A DNA stretch of 64,000 nucleotides from the NCBI GenBank assembly GCA_013396755.1, contig VWZF01002698.1, positions 318,384 through 382,383 on the forward strand, read 5' to 3'. Source of the stretch: Sclerurus mexicanus (taxonomy: Eukaryota; Chordata; Aves; Passeriformes; Furnariidae). A program made the translations under genes and the position numbers. This document shows positions 53,101 to 62,261 of this stretch, in pieces. Under the pieces are notes generated by a model. That model was not told where the DNA came from. It saw only the letters and a list, made by a program, of their open reading frames with translations, and ran no database searches. Numbering within the stretch: the first letter of the stretch is position 1; each line of letters starts with the position of its first letter.

Positions 53101-54639
53101 AGTGCATTTTTTTCCAGATTTGCAGAATGCAAAGGTAAATAAAAGTTCAGATAACAGTGTATGAGACAAATCTGCTGAGACTCAGTGGTAGCATAGATAG
53201 GTGTGTACATGAAGTGCCATGTTCTAAACTTCTAAACAGCTGGAAAACAGCAGCATCACAAAGAAATACCACTCTGAGAACTACATCAACAGCGCAGTTG
53301 GCTAAGTGAGCACTCTTCTCAGAAATACTCAGAGGAGTTAGATGACTGAAAGCCTCCAAAATGGAAGGACTTTGAGGCAAATCCAGCTGATATATTTGTT
53401 ATATGGTGCCAGCATAATTTCCCCGAAAAGCTAAAGAAAGAGGGAAGCATGAAAAGGGTCAGTTGGGAATATATGTGCATGTGGGGGAGGGGGGCAAAGA
53501 AAAGGCAAAACTAGCTGAGAACAGGCTCTATTTAAATTGCATACAGACCTCACACAAAGCACAGAGAATTGGTCAGTAGATTGAAGCCATCTGGCTGGAG
53601 GAGCTATAAGAGTAAAACCCTGCTGGAGATCTCCCCATCACATCCCATCATGGTCCAACATCAGAGCACAGCACGGGCTTCCCCCACTCCAAGCTCATGG
53701 AGTGAAATATAGGAAGATGAGCAAGAAGAGGATTGCAAAGTTCATCGTTGTGACAGAGCCTCTACTTTTTTCACGAAGCATAAGCGCAGCTGGCACTCTC
53801 CCCTGCAAACTATTCCAGCCTTGACTCTATGCCTTTTTACAAAAATACCACTTCCCTTAAAGCCTAGGTGTTTGATCCCTGGCTGGAATGGGCTGTCAGG
53901 CCTGCTATGCACTCAACCAGCCTCATGCAACTCAACCAGAGTGATTGATGGCTGAGCTTGTGGATCCTCCTGCAGTCAGAGAGAGGGATATGAAGCTTAC
54001 AGATGTCCATATCAAAACTCAATAAAGCAGTTTCTACAGGAACACATCGGTTTGGCAGAAGGAAGGACTGAACATGACTGGTTTTGCCTACATTGTCCCA
54101 AGGCCTCTTTAATAAATCTCAAGCTTTGGTGGCAACAAGAGAGAAACTGAGTCAAGGCTCTATGCTGTGCAGCCAACAGCAGAGAACGCTGACGCAGACA
54201 GCTGGCTTCAGGCTTCCAAGGCTCCCCAGTGAAAGACCACCCCAGGATTCTCCTAATGTGAATGAACCAGAGGACTCTGGGTTTCCTCCTGCTCATCCTC
54301 GCCATTTACGAGCACATCTGTTATTGAAGGCAAACTCAGTATTTGTTACAATGCAGCCTGCAAACATCTGAAGATGCAACATTTTTACTGTAAAAACATA
54401 TAAATTTAGTTAAAAACTTATAAAACATATCTTGATTTATGTCCCAGATAAAGCCTCTGACTTTATTTAATCCAAATTAACACTGCTTGTGTATCAGCAC
54501 ACTGGTATCTGAACATTCAGAGAAGCAGTGGTCTTTATGCCAACCAACCCTTACAAATTACATGGTTTTTACATTTAATTTACATGTTTTTTTATTACAT
54601 GTTTTTCTGAAGTCTCTCCTTCACCTGGGTTGGAAAATC

Positions 54640-54860
54640 AAGGCGCTTAACATCTGGAAAAATTAAAGCTTTGGAGGTCTGCCTGTCTGATTGCCATGGC
54701 ATTGTTAACAGAGTTTTTGTTCCGTATGATTCTCCCATGCAGCCCAAATATTAATTGCCAGAGATCAAATCCAGTGCAAGTGCTTCAGTTGTTTTCCATC
54801 ACTTTGACTTGCCCATATGGAACATTCCCAAAGCATCAAAAGTCATTAGTATTTTTTAAA
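54640..54860. promoter_or_regulatory. Weak candidate conserved non-coding element
   Basis: AT-rich complex sequence with ATTAAAGCTTTGGAGG, CCAAATATTAATTGCC and ACTTTGACTTGCCC segments and no useful open frame. Included as low-confidence because the texture resembles regulatory DNA. No direct proof. Confidence 0.15.
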
Positions 54861-57800
54861 CACTGAAAATCTCAGAACCTATCATTTCTGTATTGGAAGT
54901 GATTTTCAGTGATCCTACTAAAGGCTTCTCTCTCTAATAAATGCCATCACTGAGGTGTTTCAGCTTATGTCAACAGTGCCACAAATACTGGGTATAAGAA
55001 CAGTAGCAGTGAAAATATATAAGGAGAGTGGTGGGGGGGAGAAACAGAACTGAACTTATCTTGAAAAAGGAAGTTAGATTAATTTTCCCACTGGATTTTT
55101 CTTGTTTACACTTAGCTTGAAATCTTGGAAGGAAACATAATGAAATTATTACTTGGTTATTTTACTTTGAAAAATAGCCATATCCACTGGGAAAATAAGA
55201 AAACCTTAAAAATATAAACAAGTTATATTCAAGTGAATTGGTCACTCTTCTACCAGAGTGCCATCTCTCTCTGCCCTCTTTGCAGCATTTCCTTCTTACC
55301 ATCTCCAGCCACCCTTTCATCCCCCTCCACACTTCCAATTATTAATTTCTGTCCCAATATCAATCTCCTTCACCCTCTAAAGTCTGTTTCAGATGCTAGC
55401 TGTCACTTTCTCATGGACAGAGGCATTTGAGATACACTGTGTGGAATAGGCTGGCCTTTCCTGATGAGAAGATGTAGCCACTCTCGACCAGAACATCCAG
55501 TTCACACACACGCAATGAACCCTGCAGGAGCCTCCATGCCCTAACAGACTCGTGACATTGGACAATCTTCAGGGCATTTCCTGTATCTCAGCGGTTGGTA
55601 GGACAAACTGTATTTTGGGTGCAAAATGATTGTTACTCTCTTCCCTCATTCAGATGTAAGAGTTTTCTCACTCTTGTCTTTTAAAATTAGAAATGTCATT
55701 TGAATTATCCAGACTTTTGTTTATGTAACTGTAAAATATTATTGTAATATGTGCTTTCTAAGTATATGGACAACACAACAGGATAAACCTATGAATCCGT
55801 GTTGCTCTCACTACAACTGAGTGTCCCCAGAACAGTTCTCAGGATCTGTAACATCTAATATATGTACATACCTAACAAGTAATTTTGAAGACCTCAGTAA
55901 TTTTCCCCATTTGAAATCCCAGGTGATCAATTGTTGGATTTGAACAGATTTCTTCCAGTTTTGATCACCCAACATAGATTACAAGTTATAACATAAATTC
56001 TAGACATTTTGCAGTCTACTCATCACTAGATTCAGGTTTCCTAATTTTTCAAGAAGGGGGAAGGGCTGTATGGATGCAAAGTGAGTGCTGACCTGCACTG
56101 ACCCCTTCTGGAAAGCACCAAAAATGTACCATTGGAAACAAACCTGTACTGGTTCAGGGGGCGCGTGTGGGAACTACTTGACCTAATAGCTTTTTCCATC
56201 TTGATTCCTATGACTTTTAATCATGTTTGGTTGGAACAGCCTCAGCCTTCACAAGCTATTTGCATGGGTAAGGCTCTGGAACAGATATACATGTCATCCA
56301 TTAGCATCCAGCAGACCAGAAAAGGCCCAAAGGACAAGACAAGTTCCTTCATAGCTGCAAGCAGAAAATAGTAAGACTTTGTAAGAAAAATAGCAAAGCA
56401 TAGTCCATTTTCAGACAAAAAGAGAACACAAATTAGTATGAAAAGAAAACGGAGCCTTACAGAACATCTACAATGCAGTTCAAACAAGGGAATACAATTT
56501 CGTTGAGAACAGTTCCATAAAATCTCTGGAGGCCGTAAGCAATTAGGTAAGCTTCTTATGTAAAATACGATACTTCTTTGCTCCTGAGCAGACTCACGCT
56601 TGGGAGCACAGGTTTAATTTTTATTCAAACGGAAAAGGACTAATTCTTCAATGGCCAGTGACATCCTGTTCTGTTCCTTGGCAATGTCCAGTTCTATCTA
56701 AACTGGATGACCCTCTGCAGTGCTGACAAATCACAGACCACAGCTGAACTGATTTACAGAAAGAAAATTGCTTTCTTTTCTCTCTTGTGTACATGGACAT
56801 AGTATTCAGGGCTATATTTCTTCTCCCTTGAAAACAAGGGCTTGATGAAATAAACACATTCAAAAATTATCTGCAAGAAATCAGAAATATGTCAAATTTC
56901 CAAATTTGGAAAGATATTATGGGCTTCAGCTCAAATTGGCACATGCTTTGTTTGTCTCCTTGGGACTAGATGGTCTGCACTTCTAACAGTTGTAGAAAAT
57001 AATCATAAGAGAGAAAAAAAATATCTTGGGAGAAGAGACAAATCGCTCAACCCAGAGAGTGCAGGTTTTCAAGAAAGCAACTATCTTCCTTCTTTGCATT
57101 AAATTACATGTCACATAAATTCCTTTAGAGACAGCATTTGTTTGAAGATGAGGCAAGCAAGTGGAGAACTTACTGTATTTGAACTATCACATGTTGCTGG
57201 CCCCTTTCTGTCTGACCAAAAGCCACAGTGCTGCTTAAGTATCTGCTTCAAAAGTCCTGTGGCATGGAGAAACTCTTGAACAGCCACTAGCCCTCTGTCT
57301 ACATATCTTTACCATGATGAGCCAGCACTGTGCTTATCAACTGTTGGTTTCTATGCCATGAAGAGAGCTACTGCTTTAGCTTGCCTGGTTACAAGAGGCA
57401 AGGAAGCCAGCAGAAGAAGATGCATTTATTTTAAGCCATCGAATAAACTCTCCTATTAGGTTGTTGCAGACCAACTCCTTCCACTAGGATAAAACTCACT
57501 TTATAAAGGGAAAAAAAACAAACAAAACCAACTCATAAAAATGTGACATCACTACACCACTGTGCATAGCAATGTTCCTTCTCCTCATAAGGAGGTTATT
57601 CCCAGACTGGATGGCAGTAAATATTTTGTTTGGCTCTTATGTTTAAGCTTTTGGACAAGTTAAAGATCATCCTGCTTCTAGAAATCATTATATAGCATAA
57701 AGTGGCAAGAGAGGAAGAGATCTCTTCCGGCAAGCATTCTTACTCAATTTGCTCTCTGAAAAACCACGATGGCCCTTGTTTCCATTGCTTGGCATAAAGC

Positions 57801-58844
57801 ACAAGAGCCTGGACAGAAGCCCTGCCTTCATTCCCACTTCTTCGGAAAGTCCCACAGTAAGTGCATAGATCTGCCACAGAAAGAGATTTGCAAACTAGAC
57901 TGTAACAAGAAGCAAGTGTAACACACAAGAGGACAGAGGTGGAAGACCTACTGTGACAGGAAGAGCAAATTATATTTTACAATAAATTTTACATTTGTGT
58001 CACAGCTTACATTTTACACCACATTTTAGCTATAAACTCAGGAAATGTACAGAAGATCTCAGATGAGCACTGTTGATCATTGACGGAACAGATTGGCATG
58101 AATGTCCATCAATGCACATGACCCCCAAGTGCTTTTAATTTACTTGGTTAGTTTTTGTTTCCTGGATTTTTTAATTGAAGTGACAGAAAGCAAACAAACA
58201 CTTGGAGAAATCCCATTAATTACCTTTGCCATCGAGTACAGTTCAACTCAAGTATTCTCTTTACAGAGACGCAGCATTACCATCTAAGACAAACTGTTTG
58301 CTGGTATCTGAAGTCCCAGCAGACTAAGTGGACCGTAAGTGAGTACCTCTAGGCTACCTTCCACCAAAGGCAGGTGTAAGAAGCCAAGAGATGAGGCATG
58401 CTAAGAAAGATGGTGGGCAAAGTGACCTCTCAGCAGCTTGCAATCTGCCAAAGGCAAGTGATATTAAAACAAAAGTTAAAGTGTTTAAGCTGGGCAGAAT
58501 GGTTACAAGTGTTACAGCCTGGCAACATGCTGCTTCAAATCTTGACTTGCTGAAATACACAAACCACTATGGGAACATGCAGCGACCTCAGGGCACCCTG
58601 GCGCATACAGATGTGGTGATTTGAAGCAAACCCCTTCCAGCCGTCCCACAGATGGCCTGAAACACTCCTGGATGTGGAGTCACCCCAGAGCTCATCCAAA
58701 CAGAGCAGCCATAAAGTTCCAACAAAACCACCTCTCGGTCTTCCTCTCACTGGAGAGCCAGGAGAGACTCGGGGGCTGCGGCAGAGGCGCAGCTCAGGCT
58801 TCCATTACACAAAGGCAGCAGCACCTCCAGATTCACTTCCATCC

Positions 58845-59420
58845 TCCTGAACACGAGGCAGCAGTGTGCCCAGTGGCCAAGGCCAATGGCATCCTGGCCT
58901 GTATCAGGAATAGTGTGGCCAGTAGGACTAGGAAGGGGTTCTTCCCGCTGGTGAGGCCGTACCTGGAGTGCTGTGTCCAGTTCTGGGCCCCTCAGCTCAG
59001 GAAGGACATCGAGGTGCCGGAGCGTGTCCAGGGAACAGCACTGGGGAAGGGTCTGGAGCACAAGTCGTGTGAGGAGCGGCTGAGGGAGCTGGGGGCGTTT
59101 AGCCTGGAGAAAAGGAGGCTCAGGGGGAACTTACCACTCTCTACAGCTACCTCAGAGGGGGCTGTAGCCACGCTGGGCATCTTCTCACAGGCAACAGGTG
59201 GCAGGACAAGAGGGCACAGCCTCGAGCTGCACCAGGGCGGGTTTAGTTTGGGCATCAGAAGGGATTTATTCACAGACAGGGGCGACTCGACACTGGAACG
59301 GGGTCACACTCCCCGGAGGCGTTCAAGGAACAGACTGGACGTGGCACATTAACGCCGTGGTCTAACTGACATGGTGGCGTGGTTTGGTCACAGGTCGGAC
59401 TCGATGACCTCAGAGGCCTT
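58845..59420 (+). mobile_element. CR1 LINE, 3' portion of ORF2 and 3' UTR
   Basis: The plus-strand frame shows the end of the CR1 ORF2 protein: an AKANGILACIRNSVASR segment, a VRPYLECCVQFWAP segment, a KDIEVPERVQ segment and an EERLRELGAFSLEKRRLRG segment. A CR1 3' UTR follows, ending GGTCGGACTCGATGACC. Compared with the usual protein, about a dozen residues are missing before VRP, and the reading is shifted after the last segment, so it is dead. Sequence quality suggests a comparatively young subfamily. The copy runs into the N at 59421 without its octamer tail. That tail appears at 60161-60190, after another N. Confidence 0.92.
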
Positions 59421-59421
59421 N
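59421..59421. other. Single-N gap at contig join
   Basis: The N cuts the CR1 just before its terminal tail. The sequence to its right (59422 onward) fits the end of an intron better than a CR1 end. Confidence 0.8.
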
Positions 59422-59493
59422 CCAATGCTGCCTGTGACTGAGCCTCATTGTGCCCTCCCGTCTCTCTCTCTCTGTTTTGTTTTTTTTTTGCAG

Positions 59494-59525
59494 TCGTGGA
59501 GGTGACTGAAGGCAACACGACCACA
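59494..59525 (+). CDS. MRPS18A: MRPS18A exon 2 (mitochondrial ribosomal protein S18a / mL66)
   Basis: A 32-base exon follows a long pyrimidine tract ending TTTTTTTTTGCAG and is followed by GTAAGT, both consensus splice signals. With one base donated by exon 1 it reads Val-Val-Glu-Val-Thr-Glu-Gly-Asn-Thr-Thr-Thr and ends in phase 0. Exon 3 then begins in phase 0 with Ile-Glu-Gly-Arg. This short linker segment lies just after the mitochondrial targeting sequence in the S18a family and matches it well. The protein is imported into mitochondria and is part of the mitoribosome. It is oddly placed: the start codon lies to its right at 60359, which I attribute to misassembly. On its own so short an exon would be weak; phase and neighbours make it firm. 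Confidence 0.85.
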
Positions 59526-59599
59526 GTAAGTCCCCCGCACCCGTTTTACATGGCAGCTGCCTCTGCCGGCGCTTCTCCTTCCTTCAGCCCTCGGGCGTG

Positions 59600-60159
59600 A
59601 ATGTGTGTGTCGCTGCGCGTCTGTGCCCGCCCTCCGCCACCTTTCCTGTGGGTGTGGGGGCCGGTCCAAGGCCGGAGTGTGTTGGGAGTGCAGGTGAGCA
59701 GCGCAGGGTTTGGCCGCCCAAGGCACTGCCGCTGGCACCCCGCTGCTGGTGCCAGGGGCCCGTGAGCGCCGCACCCCTCACCACGGCCCTGGAAAAGCTG
59801 GAACTCTGGAAAAGAACCCACAACACCGCCTTCTTCTGAGGCTTCGTTTCCTAAACTGGTGGCGCCTGACGCTGTCGTGAGTACAGGCACAACAGAGTGG
59901 CTTTGTCGCTCCATCCTGGGCTGGCTCTGCACCAGCTGTGTGCCAGGCACGCCTCTTGCCTTTCGTCTGTGTTGTGTTTGTTTACCACTGCCTGTGCCAT
60001 GCTGACTGCGTGTCATACAAATCTTGCATCTTAAAACGCACGTGGTAAGACAGAAAATTCAGTGAAAGGGGTGTTTTCAAAGGAAGACCTTAAATCCTAA
60101 AGGAAAACAGGCTCTGAAAATAAAACAGAAGGCCTGAAGTAATTGCTAAAGAAGAGCAT
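59600..60159 (+). repeat. 560-base segment, copy 1 of a near-identical pair
   Basis: Matches 60369-60928 over its whole length at a constant offset of 769. I see four differences: T/G in GGGAGTGCAG, a small block near 59790-59815 with compensating 3-base indels, C/G in TTTCGTCTG, and T/G in TTGTGTTTG. Both copies are cut exactly by N gaps. It begins 74 bases after exon 2, so it is the 5' part of intron 2. Most likely an allelic or unmerged contig overlap and not a genomic tandem duplication. Confidence 0.95.
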
Positions 60160-60160
60160 N
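60160..60160. other. Single-N gap at contig join
   Basis: Ends copy 1 of the 560-base segment at GAAGAGCAT. In copy 2 the sequence continues uninterrupted past the same point. The next contig starts with a CR1 tail. Confidence 0.85.
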
Positions 60161-60190
60161 CCAGCCTAACTGGTTCTGTGGTTCTGTGAC
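60161..60190 (+). mobile_element. CR1 3' tail, displaced
   Basis: CCAGCCTAACTGG followed by TTCTGTGG and TTCTGTGAC is the terminal CR1 segment with its octamer repeats. No CR1 body precedes it here. The body that ends without a tail is at 58845-59420, and joining the two across the gaps gives a normal CR1 end. Confidence 0.8.
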
Positions 60191-60209
60191 ACGAGGCTGA
60201 CACAACCTC

Positions 60210-60232
60210 AAAAAAAAAAATAAAATAAAATA
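60210..60232 (+). repeat. A-rich simple repeat
   Basis: A run of about 11 A followed by TAAAATAAAAT units, close to the CR1 tail. Confidence 0.85.
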
Positions 60233-60239
60233 GTAAGGA

Positions 60240-60367
60240 CAACCCCCCGGGGGTGGGCAGATGCCGGGCAGGGGCACACGCCCCGAAATGGCGGCGGCGG
60301 CGCCGCCCTCGCGCCGGCGGAAGCGGAGCGGCGTGACGGCAGCGCCCGCGACGGCAAGATGGCGGCG
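60240..60367 (+). promoter_or_regulatory. MRPS18A: MRPS18A CpG-island promoter and 5' UTR (truncated by gap)
   Basis: Very GC- and CpG-rich sequence just upstream of the start codon, with no TATA box. Visible motifs are CGGAAG (60318-60323, ETS type as bound by GABPA), TGACGG (CRE-like) and AAGATGGCGGCG over the start codon (YY1 type). A second ATGGCGGC lies at 60288, out of frame with the start used here. ETS plus YY1 without TATA is typical of housekeeping genes for mitochondrial and ribosomal proteins. The CR1 tail ends only about 170 bases upstream of the start codon. The island is cut by the N at 60368. Confidence 0.7.
60359..60367 (+). CDS. MRPS18A: MRPS18A exon 1, first three codons (rest lost in gap)
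   Basis: ATGGCGGCG gives Met-Ala-Ala, the usual start of the S18a precursor, inside a CpG promoter. The remaining exon, which should encode the mitochondrial targeting peptide and end in phase 1, is missing: an N follows immediately and then intronic sequence. The start was chosen because the ATG is embedded in a YY1-type motif, as in many ribosomal-protein genes. The upstream ATG at 60288 opens an Ala/Pro/Arg-rich frame that also runs into the gap and cannot be excluded. Assignment to MRPS18A is inferred from location and motif and not from protein similarity alone. Confidence 0.6.
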
Positions 60368-60368
60368 N
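60368..60368. other. Single-N gap truncating exon 1
   Basis: The coding sequence stops at this N, and the next base begins copy 2 of the intronic 560-base segment. The GC-rich remainder of exon 1 and all of intron 1 near it are absent. Confidence 0.85.
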
Positions 60369-60928
60369 AATGTGTGTGTCGCTGCGCGTCTGTGCCCGCC
60401 CTCCGCCACCTTTCCTGTGGGTGTGGGGGCCGGTCCAAGGCCGGAGTGTGTTGGGAGGGCAGGTGAGCAGCGCAGGGTTTGGCCGCCCAAGGCACTGCCG
60501 CTGGCACCCCGCTGCTGGTGCCAGGGGCCCGTGAGCGCCGCACCCCTCACCACGGCCCTGCTGGAAAAGCTGGAGACATTAAGAACCCACAACACCGCCT
60601 TCTTCTGAGGCTTCGTTTCCTAAACTGGTGGCGCCTGACGCTGTCGTGAGTACAGGCACAACAGAGTGGCTTTGTCGCTCCATCCTGGGCTGGCTCTGCA
60701 CCAGCTGTGTGCCAGGCACGCCTCTTGCCTTTGGTCTGTGTTGTGGTTGTTTACCACTGCCTGTGCCATGCTGACTGCGTGTCATACAAATCTTGCATCT
60801 TAAAACGCACGTGGTAAGACAGAAAATTCAGTGAAAGGGGTGTTTTCAAAGGAAGACCTTAAATCCTAAAGGAAAACAGGCTCTGAAAATAAAACAGAAG
60901 GCCTGAAGTAATTGCTAAAGAAGAGCAT
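60369..60928 (+). repeat. 560-base segment, copy 2 of a near-identical pair
   Basis: Same length as copy 1 at 59600-60159 and nearly identical to it. This copy continues without a break into the rest of intron 2 and on to exon 3, so it is likely the correctly placed one. Confidence 0.95.
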
Positions 60929-62156
60929 CTTATCAGCTACAGTTTAAGACAGGAAGGAAAAGATTAAAGCAGTATCATTAGAATTTTGCCATCACCAGAC
61001 AAGAAAGACACAAATGCAGGATATGAAATCTTTCTGCCGGTTCAGATGGATGCCAATTTCCCGTTCATGCTTACAAAAAATGTCATGCTTTTCTCTTCCT
61101 GGGTTTTCAGGCACAGAACCTGATGGTTTCTTAAAAGGAACCTTGCATTCACCCCAGGTTTCTTTTCAAACTCTCCAGTACTTGCACTGTTTGAGCCTAT
61201 CAGGTGCTCAGAATCTGTATTTAATCTTAATTTGACCAGAGGAAACTTGCAAAATATTTTGGAGAAAAAAAGGCTTCGTTTTATTATTTTTTCTGTTCCT
61301 TTGGCTTCAATTTGAGATAGCTCTTGCTTTTATTAGTAAGCTCTCAAGGAAAAAAAAGGACAAGTACACATGTAGAGACTTCACATTCCTATATTCCTAA
61401 CATATCTACATTTAGAAAACAAATTTGTCATGTTCTTCCTCTACACAATTTCTACATCTCTCTTCATGTTACTTACGAGAAAACTTGAGTGTTAGACATC
61501 ACCACTTTGTAGTGATGTAGAAAAGATCCTTTTATAATCTCCTAAAAGAATTGTCCGATGACTTAAACTGGATAAAATATTGATGTATTTAAGAAAAAAA
61601 GAAAACCACAAACCCCACAGATATCTCCTAGCAATCCTTTCTTAAATTTAACTTTTGCTCAGAATTCTCTCTGTTGGTGATTTATAATCCAGCAAGCCCC
61701 CTGCATGTTTTTTCTATAATGTGCACCTGCCATTCTATGACATTCTCATATTCCCAGAAAACAAATTGTTTTAAGGGTTTTGGCTAAAGGGACATTACAG
61801 CTCCAAGACATGATGTTTCCAAAGAGTACTGCAATAAACAGAATTCGGGTGAATATGAGAACTTCACGCTGACTGTCAGCTAGCTTACGTTTAGCAAAAC
61901 AAACACAAGAATTTACCAAGGGGTTTTTTGTGCCCTTTGCATTTGTTCTTCTCCCCAGAGTCTGTGGCATAGATCTATCAAAGTGCTTGGTATATGTGTA
62001 TAAAAGTGAGTTGAATAATGCAGATACTGTTCCCCTTTTATCTGCAGAGAACTGGTCAACATATTGTGGGCTTGATGAAAAGTATTCCTCGAGTCATAGG
62101 TGCAGGTAGAGGTCTAAGCTATGCCTAATCACTATATCCTTTGAATTGCTTCCTAG
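60929..62156 (+). other. MRPS18A: MRPS18A intron 2, 3' part
   Basis: AT-rich single-copy sequence ending in TTGCTTCCTAG, an acceptable acceptor with a short pyrimidine tract. Short open frames have no recognisable domain. With the proposed correction, intron 2 would be about 1.9 kb. Confidence 0.7.
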
Positions 62157-62261
62157 ATTGAAGGGAGAATTACAGAGGATGCTCCAGCACCAACTCCTCC
62201 AAATCCCTCTGGCCAGTGTCCCATCTGTCGCTGGAACCTGAAGCATAAGTATGATTATGTG
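62157..62261 (+). CDS. MRPS18A: MRPS18A exon 3 (mitochondrial ribosomal protein S18a / mL66)
   Basis: A 105-base exon encodes 35 residues in phase 0, flanked by CCTAG and GTAAGT. It starts Ile-Glu-Gly-Arg-Ile-Thr, passes through a Pro-rich linker, and then gives PPNPSGQCPICRWNLKHKY, the signature of the S18a branch of the bS18 family. The Cys-Pro-Ile-Cys pair is the CxxC of the family's metal-binding site. Family knowledge: the protein is imported into mitochondria, and although named S18a it sits in the large mitoribosomal subunit as mL66. The next exon, expected to begin with the Asp-Val-Leu-Leu-Leu segment, is not found up to 64000 and must lie further right. The gene is complete neither here nor at its 5' end. 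Confidence 0.97.

Larger units (their letters stand above)
32363..58844. other. Intergenic DNA, no gene seen
   Basis: About 26 kb without a recognisable exon, RNA gene or large repeat. Frames reach about 160 codons (minus 36592-37083) with no domain. Base composition becomes more AT-rich beyond 46 kb. The listed exceptions are the 45.4-45.8 kb patch, a weak candidate at 54.64-54.86 kb, and a single-N gap at 50111. Confidence 0.55.

Noticed and set aside
58621..59352. 243-codon plus-strand frame, the longest in the window
   Set aside because: It is a decayed CR1 ORF2 end fused by chance to flanking DNA and the CR1 3' UTR. Not a host gene.
60288..60367. Upstream ATG frame rich in Ala, Pro and Arg as the MRPS18A start
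   Set aside because: It is out of frame with the ATG at 60359, which gives the expected Met-Ala-Ala start. It cannot be fully excluded because both frames run into the N.
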